Below the pieces are notes generated by a model, which made no database searches, was not told where the DNA came from, and worked only from the letters and a program-made list of their open reading frames with translations. Below are positions 20,540 through 41,017 of a DNA stretch of 64,000 nt, piece by piece (position 1 is the first letter of the stretch; every line of letters begins with the position of its first letter). The position numbers and the translations under genes were made by a program. Origin of the DNA: Diplolepis rosae (taxonomy: Eukaryota; Arthropoda; Insecta; Hymenoptera; Diplolepididae); the NCBI GenBank assembly GCA_030998225.1, contig JAPYXD010000522.1, positions 2,356,001 through 2,420,000 of the forward strand, in the 5' to 3' direction.

Positions 20540-21925
20540 CAATCGAACCATGTAAGGTAACTTGTTTTGTTTCTAATATATCTACACTCGAGATTCCCTA
20601 TAACGAGAAGCTCGAGCATCGGAGACCTCTCTGCATCGAACGCGAGAGGGATCCCCTCCATATCCTACTTGTTGCTATGCTTTATTATGCGCATTATATG
20701 ATGCGTGCAATCAGTCTGTCAGTGATGCCATGTGAATAATTGTATGTTCTAAATATAATAATTGTATCTTCTGTATTTATTACTTTTTCACTGTGTAAAC
20801 AAAAATGTATTTTTGTCAATAATTCTTTAAGACCCACTTTTATCAATATAAATTTTGCTCTAGTAGATCATAAACGTAAAGTTGTTTTTTGATTATGTTT
20901 AATACATGCGCCTGAAAGGATCTGTCCGTCAAATCAACTTGCTTTCTTTGTTTTTCTTACTAAACTTGAATTATGTCATTTCAACTAGGATTGCACAGTT
21001 GGCGCCTGTCCTAACTAGGAAAAATAGTATACGGGTACAAGGGATTTTTTCGGTGTACTTAAAAAGCGTATAAAAAAGATTTTTGCAGGTATTCAACATG
21101 GAATTGACTTATTTGACGGTATGTACTCAAAATAATAAAAATATAATAATATAATAATAAAAATATCTGTGCTTATCAGGTGTATTTTTGGATATTCACA
21201 GAAAAAAAGGAAAGTCTTGATGATACATATAATAAACAGTAATATAAATGTTAAAATGTTGCTGTTGGTTTTCATTTATAAAAAATGCGTTTCGAAACAT
21301 AGTATTACACATGTAGTATTGATCACAATAATAAACCGCGCAAAATTATACATACTGATTAATTCTAATCATATAAAATTTTCATACATATTGTTTAAAA
21401 AGGGAGAATTTTACTTATCTACAGTAATGTGTGAAATATCAAAATTTCCAAAAAAACTTATGCAATTTTAATGTTCGATAACCGACTTTACTCCAAAACA
21501 TTGAAAACTCCAGATTGGAAAAATTAAATATTAAATTTTTCATTTCAAATACTGTAAAATTACACAACTAAGTAATTTTTCAATAATTGACCAATTATTT
21601 TCTCATTAATTTGTGATAAAAGGCATCAAACTCATTGATTACTGTTTCAAATTCGAGCGCGCTTCATTCCGTAGTGGTGGGGGAAGAGGGGTCGATCGTC
21701 TGCTCGTTATGGGGAACCGTGTCGCACTCGTAAAAGGGAGGCCTTGTTACAGGGAATCTCGTTATAGGGAGTCTCGAGTGTACTTAAAAATTTAAAGTAC
21801 GTAATAAAAGACGGTGAGGATCGTCTGTTAACTTCATTTTATTAAAAATTTTGCAAAAAGTTTATTTTTGAGAAAATAAAACTGGGAGTTATCGGCAATT
21901 ATAGCTCCGTAACGTTTAGTTAGGG
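20540..21925 (+). repeat. CCATGTAAGGT dispersed repeat, split by a MITE
   Basis: GAACCATGTAAGGTAACTTG at 20,547 and the continuation from 21,783 (GTCTGTTAACTTCATTTTAT ... GCTCCGTAACG) line up with 4035-4215. The element at 20585-21780 lies exactly at the join. Confidence 0.45.
20585..21780. mobile_element. Pogo/Tigger-like MITE, CACTCGAGATTCCC ends, 1196 bp
   Basis: CACTCGAGATTCCCTATAAC at 20585 and its inverse ending TCTCGAGTG at 21780, with TA on both sides. TIR style (CA..., short, followed by CTCGTTATA) and TA target fit pogo/Tigger derivatives. Interior AT-rich with a GC-richer right end; no transposase. Confidence 0.7.
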
Positions 21926-24912
21926 AAAATAAAAAAGTGACCCATCGTTTAATCAGTATTCCCATCGACGAAAAATAACTATCAAGATATTTATAAACTC
22001 GTCGGGAGATTTTGTAATATTCACTAATTTTTTATAGCAATATCACTGGTATTGTTTACTTTTTATCACCGTAGTATAAAATGAGTTTGACAAAATGTCT
22101 TTTCACTTTCTAGACCATATATGTGTAATTTACTAGATATTACCACAGCCTTCAACCAATCACGTCACGGAACTCTTTCTTGTTTTTGGAGGGTAATTCA
22201 AATTTTTTGTTAGAAAGTACTGAATTAACTACTACTTTTAGAACCATCATTATGCAATTCGAAGTTCTGTTTCTAATTTTTAAAAATTTTTTTATATATA
22301 TTTCTGATATAAAAAAATAGACATATCTAAATTATAAAGTTCAGAATAATTATTTATTATTAATTATTAAATATCAGAACGCAATATTGATCACATATTC
22401 TAATCCTTTAAGACCTGGCATCTATTCTGGTGGACATTCGCTGAATAGAATTTATTTAAATAACTCACTTTATATCATTCCAAAAATTCTTAGAAAATAA
22501 TCATAAATGTGCCAGTTAATGCCTAATTGAGAGATAAAAAATAGTTTGAAAGTTAAAAAATACAAAAATGTCGATTTTTAATCAGAATCTGGAAAATTCA
22601 GGAGGTTTGACAGAAAAATCGGTATATCGGGAGGAGAGGCTACAAATCGGAAGATCTCCTGATAAATCGGGAGCTGTCATTTTGCACATCTCCAAATAAT
22701 AGACAGTGGACAGTAAATTGTCTGCAAAACTGAAAACAATCTACTTTAAGTACTGAACATTTTAAGGTTTAAAATCACTGGATCAACACGCAAAAGGCAG
22801 GGCACAGCAACTTCCCGATTGTGCTTGAGTACACGTCTCTATTACCGATCTTTTCCTTGCCAATCTTCGCTTTTAAGTCGTTTGGTCCGTATCGATCTTC
22901 AGATCGGATTTCTTCGAATAAGTACGTGTCCTAGCTCTTAAGTCTTAACTTAAGCGAACGACTGATTCCAAGTTGGCTGCACAACAACCGGTTCGTAGAT
23001 TCAAACTTGGCCGCAGTTTACGAAGGGTTCTCGGTGATAAATTACTATGAGGACCGGAATGAGAAAGAGAAAACTTTCTGATAACGGCTACAAACGTCAT
23101 TAATGTTGTAGTGGTTGAAGGTCGGTAACACAGTTGCCGATATACTGCTGACGATAACGAGCATCAGGAAAGATCGTGCCACGTAGCATTTTTGTGCCAT
23201 GTAGCATTTTTGTGCCATCGCCTGATGAGACGAGTAAAAAACATATATTGATCCATGACCAGTTAAAGTGACTTTTAATATTATAAATTCACGCATTTTA
23301 TAATACAAACCTAATTGAGCAATTAGCTACAAATTTCCAATTAGAATTCCTGTATCTTGTATGAGATTCTTGCTTATCGCAGATACCTGAAACATTGAAT
23401 TGCTGTTTTAATATTTTTGTCGACTCGTACAGTGTAGGACAGAAATTTTTATTTATTTTTTCAATATTAGAGTTCCGAGTCGGTTATATTACTTTGAGAA
23501 CGGTAACGAAAATGAGAATATTACCAAGAATATATAACTGGCAGATAAATTCTTTTAGAATTTATGAGAATTTTGTTATTTTGGCTTATTAAACGTGTTA
23601 AACCATGAAAATGAATTAATACTGTAATATGAAATTATCTCTGCAACTTTTAATGTGCATTTTATTTGTGTGAAATAAAGTAAAAAAGAGAACTAAAAGG
23701 GTTTAATATTATAGGTTATGTTCCAGAGATTTAGTTTAAAGTATTATTGTGGAAATTATTGTATGGAAATTTTACATTTTTTTATTAGAATTGAAATTAC
23801 TTCACATCAGTGGTAGTTAATACAGGAATTTATTTGATTAATTAAAATTATAACATTGCACTTGACAACGCAACATTCTGTCTTTCCTTTCTTCTTTTTA
23901 TACCCTGACTGATCGATACAAATCTTTCTAAGATAATTGTAATGGTTGAATGAAAAAAATTCCGCGACCTGCAGCGACCCCGGAAAATGCAAACAAAAAT
24001 AAAAACTGTTTCATTCCTTAAAAATTTGAATTTTGATAAATTGATATATGATATACACTTTATTGTATAATAAAGGATTTTATATATATTCTATAATTAC
24101 ATAGATAATATAAATTCAAGTATAATATTAATTTAAGATTTTTAGTATTCAGTGTATTAAATTCAAAATGAACCTAATCTCAAATTTTAACAGTATATAA
24201 TTTTAATATATTAATAGTTAAACTGATCTTAGGTTCATCTTGATACAAATATATTTATATAAGTTAGCGCCTCTTATTTAAGTATAAAGGTACTCAAAAT
24301 ATTGATAAATACTTATTTAAAACATACATTCTCAAAATTCCCTTTATATTCTTTAAATTCTGTAATACTCTTGGTTATATTACTTGAACTTAAATTCTCG
24401 GGAATTTAAGAACTCTATTAAATATCTATATAATTTTCGGAGAAAAGAGAAACGAAAAATGATTTGCTCGCTTCGTGGGCACATTTTCATCGCGCCCAGG
24501 CCCAGCTTGCTTTGGTCGCAAGCTTCAGCGCCGATCCGTTTGGACCTCGCGCTCGGTCTTATGTTTTTCGCATACATTCAAGTTTATTTGTTGTGATCTG
24601 ATACTGAAACTCAATTCAATTTTATAATACTGTAAATGTGAATTAAATTTTTCGAAGTAACTTCGACTTTGAGGAATACATTCTCATCACGACACTCGCG
24701 CTTGATATTCACAATCGGAAACAGAAACTGAGACTCGTGATTTAAGAATGTAGTCTCGTTTTCAGGCCCGTTTCAGAAGCTTATTGCAGGATTTTTTTAT
24801 AACAAAATAAAATACAGTGATTTCAATTTTTTTTTCATGTTTTTATTGACATCGTAAACTATAAAAAAAATGTTTTTTACTTAATTTTACACAATTATAT
24901 TATTGTTATAAA
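21926..24912. other. Intergenic, no gene seen
   Basis: I found no domain-bearing ORF, exon chain or clear terminal repeat in this ~3 kb. Upstream exons of the ankyrin gene at 26,915 could lie here but I cannot identify any. Confidence 0.4.
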
Positions 24913-25280
24913 TAGATAGATGATTTTTTTCTTTGGCTTTAGGGTCCAGAAATAATGTAAACTCAGGGTTTCATTTTTTTCCTCAAACGTTTCGACTCAG
25001 ATTGGAGTCCTCATCATTTTTTATTCGTAAATTTAGTTAGACCTATTCTATAGGTTCACAAGAACAATTCATTTATATCGTTTGTCAACACAATGTTTAT
25101 CCGTCACACGTGCAATTTTCTATTCTTTAATTCTTTATTCTTTTCTTTCGTTGTATTTTTATAGAAATAAATCTCACTGATGAGGACTCCAATCTGAGTC
25201 GAAACGTTTGAGGAAAAAATGAAACCCTGAGTTTACATTATTTCTGGACCCTAAAGCCAAAGAAAAAAATCATCTATCTA
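24913..25280. mobile_element. Near-perfect ~100-bp inverted repeat with 170-bp spacer
   Basis: Left arm 24913-25012 (TAGATAGATGATTTTTTTCT ... GATTGGAGTCCTCATCA) and right arm 25181-25280 are almost identical inverses. The arms include CTTTGGCTTTAGGGTCCAG and ACGTTTCGACTCAG/CTGAGTCGAAACGT. No ORF in the spacer. The high arm identity points to recent origin or gene conversion. Superfamily not assigned. Confidence 0.7.
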
Positions 25281-25714
25281 TTAATATTATTGAGGGTCGA
25301 TATAAGCCAGTTATTTATAATTGTTATAAATAATTATAAATTTTGTTATAGACACAAACATTTTTATTAATAAATAACAAAATGGCGGACTTATAAAAAA
25401 ACAATTAAAAAATCGTTTTTTTTTTAGTTGAAAATCGTCGAAAAAAATGGAATTATTATTATAATTAAATAATTTTAATATCCGTGGGGCCATTGTTGTG
25501 TATAATAACATGTGCAAAAATTAAAGCAATCGGTTGGATGGAATTTTTTCAATCACCCGCGCCGCTTACAAAAATCCTTAAAGAAAAAAATTAATATAAG
25601 CCTATATTTATTTCCTAGTAAAATATATATGTTCGTAATTTCTCGTATCATATTTTTTGCGCTTTATTTTTGGTTCTTATTTATTTATCTTATATATATC
25701 ATTAAATGTATATC

Positions 25715-26565
25715 TTTCAAAAAATGTGTGAATACAAATTTGTAGAACTTTGTTAACAAAGCAATTTTCGATTACAACTGTTTTTTATATATCTCGAATA
25801 TGTTTGTTGAAAAATAGTATTTCTAAAACTTGAAACGAAAAATATGAATCTTATCAAAAAATGTATGGATGAAAATTTGTAGAACTCATTTAAGCAAACA
25901 ATTGTGCATTATAACGCTGTTACAATATCTCGCATATTTTAGATAGAAACAGTGTTTTTTTTCAAATTAGAACAAAAAATATATATCTTATCAAAAAATG
26001 TCTGGATGCAAATATGTAGAACTTAATGAAGCAATAATTTCGCAGACTTTTTCTACATATCTCCCATATTTTGTGTGAAAAATCGAATATTTGATTTTCA
26101 ATAGTGTTTTTTATTTTAAATAAAAACAAAATATATACATATTATCAAAAAATGTGTGTATATATGTAAATTGGTAAAATTTATTTAATTAAACAATTTC
26201 GCATTCTGGCGTTTTTTTTTCATATCTTAAATATTTTGGTTAAGAAATTGAATTTTTGTCTTTCCAAAGTGTTTTTATTAATCAGAACAAGAATATACTT
26301 CTTATCAAAAAATGTATGAATGCAAATTTTAAGAATTTACTTTAGCAAAAAATTTCGCGTTCTGACGTTTTTTTTCTTCATGTCTTGCATAATTTGGTTG
26401 AAAAATAAAATTTCTGATTCTCAAAAGTGTTTTTCTTAATAAAAACAAAAAATATACATATTATCAAAAAATGCGTGAATGCAAATGTTTAGAACTTAAT
26501 CTAGTAAACAATTTTGTATAATAACGTTTTTTCGTATCTTGTATAATTTGATAATCAGGATATTA
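25715..26565 (+). repeat. Degenerate tandem array, ~140-160 bp unit, about 5.5 copies
   Basis: The motif TATCAAAAAATGTRTG..GCAAAT..GTAGAACTT recurs at about 25,717, 25,854, 25,992, 26,143, 26,304 and 26,461. Each is followed by AACAATTTCGC, an ACGTTTTTT motif, CATATCT and GTGTTTTT. Spacing lengthens from ~137 to ~160 bp. A diverged minisatellite or satellite fragment. Confidence 0.7.
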
Positions 26566-26579
26566 TCAGGACAAGTTGT

Positions 26580-26812
26580 AGAACTTTCTGAAAACTGTCA
26601 GAAACTAGTATTAAAATATTGGATTTTCGAAAAAGTAGTTTTCAAAAATACCAATTTTCCAAATTTTGGTCGGGGACAGACGGACAGATAGGATTAAAAA
26701 AACCTATTTTTTTAATTCAGGAGATCATGAAACGTGGACATTCGTTAAAAAAAGTGAAGGTCAAATTTCAGACAAATATACTACATTCTCATATATTATG
26801 AGAATGTTATAA
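26580..26812 (+). repeat. Dispersed repeat with GACAGACGGACAG, copy 2
   Basis: AAACTAGTATTAAAATATTG, TTTTCGAAAAAGTAGTTTTC, GGGGACAGACGGACAGA and TACATTCTCATATAT in the same order as the inverse of 17,290-17,690. Confidence 0.5.
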
Positions 26813-26899
26813 AATATATAAGAGAGTATTTAGTTGGATCTTTTGCAACATTTAGAATTCCAAATGAACAGCTTCTATAGATGATTTGTAAATTTGTAA

Positions 26900-34589
<7,690 letters not shown>

Positions 34590-35259
34590 TGTATTTGTAG
34601 TAAATAACAAGCCCTTCAAGGCTTTCCAAAGACAGAATTATACACGTACATCAAATCAAATTTACTTTACAATCTTCATCAGGATTGTAACTTTAATGCA
34701 AAAAGTTCAGTATAAATATTTGAAAAGTAATTTATACCTTTAAAATTTTTTTTAAATTGATATTGATTTAGTACCAAAAATTTAGTAAATTAATTTTTGA
34801 GTTATCTAAAAACTTTATAATTCAATGTTTATATACTTGCGTATATAAAGTTTCAGAAATATTAATTTCTATGTACAGTATACTATTTTTTATTAAAATA
34901 AAATAATATACGGAAACCAGAGCAGATTTATATATTTATAATATCCATAATGATGAATATTTTGGACAAAAATCCTTTTAATCTTTATTACGTGACTTGG
35001 GCTTCAAATGCCTTTAGCTAACGATTAAGTTTATTGTTCATGAATAAATACAACATTCTGTAACCGAAATTTTTTTATGAAAGTAATTCACATTTTAATT
35101 TCTATTTTAATACACTTATTTTTATAAAAAGATCAATTTCAAAAGCTCTTTATTAAAATCTAAATTTATTACAATAACTATTTGTCGGTTGTGTTTAATT
35201 ACAATATTATAAATTAAATTTATAATATACTTATTTTCATTTTAAAAATTATATTTGGC
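34590..35259. other. Convergent 3' flank of ankyrin gene and CDK5RAP1
   Basis: Two stop codons face each other 670 bp apart. AATAAA lies at 34897-34902 (plus) and on the minus strand at 35154-35149. So the two transcripts probably end within about 250 bp of each other, with possible overlap if later signals are used. Confidence 0.5.
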
Positions 35260-38200
35260 TTACTCACAGTAAGCTCTATGTTTTTGTTCTGACATTGATT
35301 TGAACTCAGCTATTGATGAAAAATAAAGAGGAATACCTCTGAGAGTTTGAGAATTAGCGTCAGAAATTTGTACCACAACATAATCACCTGGTACAACCTT
35401 CTTGGAATTTACAGTATTCTTATTTTCGTTCACTTTGCAGTCGGATATAATTACTTTTAAATTGCCATCATTGCGTCCTACAAGATTTTCCGGATTCTTT
35501 TTACTAACCTGAAAAAAGCGCTTTTGATTATTTTAATTTAAAACACCCTAAAAGGAATGTTGTTTGACTTTAGAAAGACTCATATTTTATACATTAAGTT
35601 TAGAGGAAAACGAAAAAAAACTACATACTCCTTCTATCAGAACAAGTTGTTGTTGTCCTATTTGAGCGAAATTCAATTTATATACTTCATTTCTATAGAG
35701 GTTTATCATTTGCTGAAGTCGCTTTTTCTTCACAGATTCTTCAATATTGTCTTTATAACGTCGATGTGCAGCAGTTTTCTAGAATAGTTTTTTTTATTTA
35801 ATCAAAATTAAACACCTTTTGACGATCGTTAATTTATTATTATTATATTTGTGAAAAATATACTGACCTCTCGCATACTGTATGCATATAAATATGCCGT
35901 ATTGTACTTAACTAATTGCATAAGGGAAAGAGTGTCTTCAAATTCAGTTTCGGTTTCATCGCAAAATCCAGCAATAAAGTCACTGGACAGGTAGACATTC
36001 GGAATAAAGTTACGCACGTGCTGAACTAAATCTAAATACGCTTCTCGCGTATAACCTCGTCTCATTCTTTCCAAAACCGCCGAATTTCCACTTTGAGCAG
36101 GTAAGTGAAGTTGCTTACAAATATTCGGTCTTTCAGATATTAATTGTAGCACTTCATCAGGGAAGTCTTTTGGATGTGGTGATGTAAATCTGTTAAATCA
36201 TTTTTTCGAACACAATGAGATAATTATAATGTGAAAATATCTTTAAAGATAACAATATATTACATAATAATATACCTTATTCTCATCTCGGGATTGATGA
36301 AGGATACTTTATCTAAAAGGTCACTAAATCTCAAACCACCTTTTTTATTTTTGTAAACTGTTTTAAAGCCTTTGGCCAAATTCGTTTCTGAATTAACCAT
36401 AAATGAATTACTTGAATCATCTCTGTAACTATTGACATTTTGACCAAGAAGAGTAACTTCCTTTACTCCCTGATCCGATAAATGTCTAATTTCATCTACT
36501 ATACTATTTATTGGGCGAGATCTTTCTCTTCCTCGTGTGAAAGGAACAATACAGTAAGTGCACATATTATCACATCCTCTCATAATAGTTCTAAAAATTA
36601 AAAAGATCAAACAAATAAATCCAATAATTCACATTAAAATATTGAAAAAAACTTACACATAGGCAGTGACAGCGTCAGGATTAAGTCTGACTGGAGTAAC
36701 ATCCGCGTAAGTTTCGTCAAATGACAAAACGACATTAATGGCTGTTTCATTATCATCAGTGATGGCTAGCAGTCTCGGCAAATCTTTGTAACTATCTGGA
36801 CCAGCTACAAGATCCACTATCCGCTCTTTTTCAATTATTTTGTGCTTGAGGCGTTCAGCCATACATCCTAGAAAATTAATCGATTTGGTCATGTCTATTT
36901 TCATGCTATGAAAAGTTTTAAAAGAATTACACTATACCTAAAAGCCCAATCTTAACATGACTTGATCCTAAAAACCTCTTCTTATTCATTAAATAACGAA
37001 AATATCGTAGTCTGCTCCAAATTTTTTGTTCGGCACCTTCTCTAATAGCACAAGTTATAACTAAAATTATATCTGCATCATCTAATACTTTTGTAGAATT
37101 GTAACCATTTCTTTTTAAAATAGATAGTATTACTTCTGCATCATTTATATTCATTTGACACCCATAAATGTCTATAAAAACTGAAACGAATAATATAATT
37201 TTGATTATACATTACGTTCATCAATTAAATTTAAGAATATTTGAAAAGTTCTAACGAATAAGGGCGTTTCTCGAAAAACCACCATTTGAGATATTCGCGT
37301 TTAAACTTTTATTTGATCAATAACATTGAAAAAACAGTGTAAATGGGTTTGAGGCAATGTGTTTCAGATATTATAGAGATCAGACAATAAATTTAGATGT
37401 GTCATGTGCTGAAATATTATAAGTGGATAAAAAAACTTAACTGATTAAAAAATCCGTTTTATCCGCTCTTTTTCGTTTCAATGTACTTACTGAACAGAAA
37501 AATTATAATAATACAGATGTTCATATGCTGTTGTATGTTTGTAAAATTTTTACAATACTTTAAAGTATTTTCCAACATTGATAATGCGTTATAAATTGAT
37601 TTCATTTAAATTCTCAACATACATTATACAAAATTTTTGTTAGGAAAGAATACATATCCATATTCACAATAAATATATACGTCTTTATATTTGAAATAGT
37701 CAACGAAAATATAAGAAACACTGTAAATTTCGGATTATTTGACGAATTTTTCGAGCATTGAATTCATCCAAAAATGACATAAGACTCAATATCCTTAATC
37801 TTGGCAGGCTTGACAGTTTAACAATAATGCTTTTATGAAAAAAGGGCGTTTCTCGAGATATGCCCTTTTTGTTTTTATCTTTCAGTTTAAAGCCAGTTTT
37901 TGCAATATCGTTTTGCCATTTTACTGAAATATAAAATCAGATACGTAGGTTCGAAATATGCAATAAAAGAAAAAAGGGCTTTTCTCGAGAAACGCCCTTA
38001 TTCGTTTGAACTCTTCATTTGTTAAAAATTACTTTAACATTTTTATAAAAAATCATTTAATATTCAAAGAAAAATTATAGATCTATTAATAGTAATCTGG
38101 ATAGATTTACCTTTTTTATTATGACCGTGGATTGGTTTTAAATATGGCACACTATCTTCTTTCAAAAGTTGAGGGTCAGTAGATGGCATAAATTTTTTGA

Positions 38201-38456
38201 GATCTGGGCCTTCATGAATACGAGTGAACTTACTTTTTTTAATGTTTAAATCATTTAAAGCATTACTTTCTTTGTTTTCGCTTATAAGATAGTTCCAACA
38301 TATAGTTTTATGGAAGTGCTTGACATTGAAATAATTGAAACTCACTGCTTTCGACAAAGGATACGTACGACTGTGCTTTGGAGCCGGTAATTTGTGAAAT
38401 ATTGTACGTAAAATTCCAATCCCTGAATGACATGCTGCATGCTCTATACTGTTCAT
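35260..38456 (-). CDS. CDK5RAP1: CDK5RAP1, mitochondrial tRNA methylthiotransferase
   Basis: Seven exons: 38456-38111, 37180-36938, 36867-36657, 36590-36276, 36189-35868, 35778-35629, 35508-35260. All have GT/AG borders and phases that join to 611 residues and a TAA. The N-terminus is basic and hydroxylated (a likely mitochondrial presequence). The MTTase N-domain shows its three cluster cysteines in [19 protein letters not shown] and GCMAERLK. The radical-SAM motif is [40 protein letters not shown] and [12 protein letters not shown] follow, then a C-terminal TRAM domain ([21 protein letters not shown]). Length and every motif match the family (human about 600 aa). It converts i6A37 to ms2i6A37 in mitochondrial tRNAs using two Fe-S clusters. 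All key cysteines are intact. Confidence 0.95.
37244..38014. mobile_element. MITE in CDK5RAP1 intron 1 (GGGCGTTTCTCG ends)
   Basis: AACGAATAAGGGCGTTTCTC at 37255 is repeated inverted at 37,985-38,005 (GAGAAACGCCCTTATTCG). A third internal GGGCGTTTCTCGAGA occurs near 37,850. About 770 bp of the 930-bp intron; no ORF. Confidence 0.65.
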
Positions 38457-39327
38457 TATTTTTTAAATTAATTTCTCTCTTTAGAAAATTAATTTCTCTA
38501 TTTAGAAGTTTAATTCCTCTTTTAATTTGTCATCTCGAAATGTGTAAAATCTAAACATACTTCTTTCATTAAATCAATTTGAGTGAATGAATATGATCAA
38601 CACGATTGAAGAACAGATTAAATTCTTCTTCTTACTTGTGGCCTCTTGCTGAGTCTAGCGAATAACCATAACATTAGATTAAATTGAAAATGCTGAAGAT
38701 TTGGAGGTTACCGGACGTTACACTGAAGTGTACCACCTAACACGTGCACTGAAGTTTTCTTTTTCTACTTCTTTCTTATTGGCTCCATGGTCCATGCATG
38801 GTCCATCGTCCAACAAATGGCTAAAATTACCATAGAGTTATTATAGATAGAGTAGGCACGCAATAGAGGTACATGTAAGTAGAAGCGTCCACGGTCGTAT
38901 GGACAGGTCTGGCATCTCCCGTGGTGGGGGATGTTTCATATTTTTGCCACGGATAGCGCTAGTATCGAGTAGTGGCCCGAATGACCGCAGCGTAGCATGT
39001 ATGTATATAGATATACCCAGATCGTAATCAGCTGTGAAAGTTGTCTGTAAACCACGGTCGTATACACAGGTCTGGACACTCTAGGGCTATAGCATTGGCC
39101 GTGGGTGTCACGATTTTGAGGCCAAACCGTGTAATTCCCGAGTCGGCTGCTTGGGGCGCTGCAATCTAGAAGTAAATCTAGCCTATTCCGAGATCCGAGC
39201 ACTGCTACTACCGGCGTGGCAAAGCTCTTTACTGTAATCATACTGTTTAGATCACGTTTAGATCAAACTTTTGTGAAAATGATATTCATTGTATTTATGA
39301 ATTGATGTGCTGTTTTTTTTATTAAAA
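38457..39327. other. Divergent promoter region between CDK5RAP1 and THAP gene
   Basis: The two starts face away from each other across 871 bp. The interval holds two copies of a CCACGGTCGTAT.ACAGGTCTGG block (38,891 and 39,053), which is repeated inverted at 40,386-40,430. No TATA element is evident. Confidence 0.4.
38887..38932 (+). repeat. CCACGGTCGTAT repeat, left arm
   Basis: CCACGGTCGTATGGACAGGT to CCCGTGGTGGGGGA. The inverse lies at 40,386-40,430, on the other side of most THAP exons. Weaker pairing continues inward (CGAGTAGT...GACCGC). Confidence 0.55.
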
Positions 39328-41017
39328 ATGCCCTCAGCGTGTATTATTCCTAATTGTGAATCGCGCAAACTCCACAAATTAGACAACAATTCAGTTTCTG
39401 TATTCAAAGTTCCAAAGGATGAAAAGCGTAGAAAAGAATGGGAAGAAGCTATTCGTAGTGTGATACCTACGTTATCAGAATTAAAACCTGGGCAGGTAGT
39501 TTGTGAAAAACATTTTAAAAAATGTGACATAAAAAGCAGTCTAAAGAAGTATGACAAATTTGGAAATGAAATATTGAATGTGAGTATAGAGCACTTACCT
39601 GATATATCATATATAAACAAATATTTTTAAGAACTTGAGGGATATTGGATCTTTGAAATTATTTCATATATTTTTTTCAAGGTACCATTCAAGAGACATT
39701 ATTTGAAAGATGAAACTGTTTTTCCATCAATTTTCATTGAAGACAAAGTACATTTATCAAGAGATTTGGAAGTAAATGGTATTCAATGCTCTACCATTGA
39801 TTGTAAAAAAGATGAAAAAATGGACAAATGCGCTGGAAGGGAAATTTTCTTAAATAATATTAGTAGTAACTTTTATCAAGAAGAGTCTGTTAAATTAATA
39901 TTAATTTTCAAAATCAGTTTTGAATGAAAGGATAAATCAGATATACTGGTGTTTTATTTATTTTAGTGGAGATGGATATTGATATAAATAATGTTGCCAT
40001 TGATTTGGAATTGGTGAGCTCTAATGATTCTAGTGTGCATATTAATGGTACAGATGTCTATTAATAATGTATATGACAGTATAATGGGCAACAGGGGAAC
40101 TGCTCTACAATTTGAATAAATGTAAATATACTTTATACGAGCAAACTGATTTATTGCAGAAATTATTACAGGTGCAAAGCGTACAAATAGTTTCAATGAG
40201 GCAAATAGTGATCAATGTGATATCAGTTCTGCCATACCTAGTCAAATTTGCATTGAGACTACTGGTAATGTTTGTGCATCAATGATTACCGTGCTGTAAA
40301 CCACGGGAATTCCTTCAGCTACTCGATTGCAGCGCTGACCAAGCGGTCACTTTCGAAACTACTACTCGTCACGATAAGGGAATATTCCCCACCACGGGAG
40401 ATGCCAGACCTGTCTATACGACCGTGGAAGCGTCCGATCCATGGATTTACAAACCACGAAATGAAGTTCTGCCAAGTACTTAGTTACAAAACTTCCCGAT
40501 GAGGGCACGTGTGTTCCCTGGGTGCAAAATGGTGGCATCCACGGCTTATAAGCATCGTGTATTAGGCGTCGCCATTTTGCACCCAGGGAACACACATGCC
40601 CCCATCGGGAAGTTTTGTAACTATGTACTTGGCAGAACTTCATTTTGGGAATGGATATATGGAGATTGGTCTCCTTATATCTAGTCTCCATGGTCCGATC
40701 GTATGAGAGAGAGAAAGAGAAGGTGAGGTTGGTGGTGCTCTCTCACTCTACTATCGCATGCGCAGTTCTTTTTTATATTTTAAGGCTGTGACAGGTTAGG
40801 TTTCGTGTGACGACCCGATCTCAGGGCCGTCTTCACGAAACTTCGTGAACTAGATTTTAAGTTTTTATTGCGCGGTCCGATTTGAAATCCTATGAAGATA
40901 GGAATGTGGATTTTTATTAGTTTCGAATAAGTTCAATTTACTGAAGGTTTATGTATTACAGAAATTCCGCGTACAAAAAAAACGATCGTGTTCGAACACA
41001 AGTCAAACAAAAAGTAA
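39328..41017 (+). CDS. THAP-domain protein (probable, ~225 aa)
   Basis: Exon 1, 39328-39579, encodes a complete THAP zinc finger at the N-terminus: MPSACIIPNCESRKLHKLDN with C-x4-C, FKVPKDEKRRKEWEEAI, and the C-x2-H pair in VVCEKHFKKCDI. Exon 2 (39682-39865) opens VPFKRHYLKDETVFPSIF, the proline/phenylalanine motif that follows many THAP domains. Exons 39967-40047, 40160-40264 and 40962-41017 continue in matching phases with GT/AG borders; the last ends in TAA. Exon 2's end and the final exon are my weakest choices. THAP domains are sequence-specific C2CH DNA-binding modules shared with P-element transposases; no transposase catalytic region follows, so this is a small single-domain THAP protein, probably nuclear. 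Its fourth intron contains a foldback element. Confidence 0.65.
40386..40430 (-). repeat. CCACGGTCGTAT repeat, right arm
   Basis: TTCCCCACCACGGGAGATGC through CTGTCTATACGACCGTGG, the inverse of 38,887-38,932. It falls inside the predicted fourth THAP intron. Confidence 0.55.
40436..40697. mobile_element. Foldback (palindrome) element in THAP intron 4
   Basis: Arms of ~110 bp around about 40,561: GTCCGATCCATGG, AAATGAAGTTCTGCCAAGTA, AAAACTTCCCGATG, GTGTTCCCTGGGTGCAAAAT and their inverses in the second half. The arms are more than 90% alike. Adjacent open frames are artefacts of the palindrome. Confidence 0.75.
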
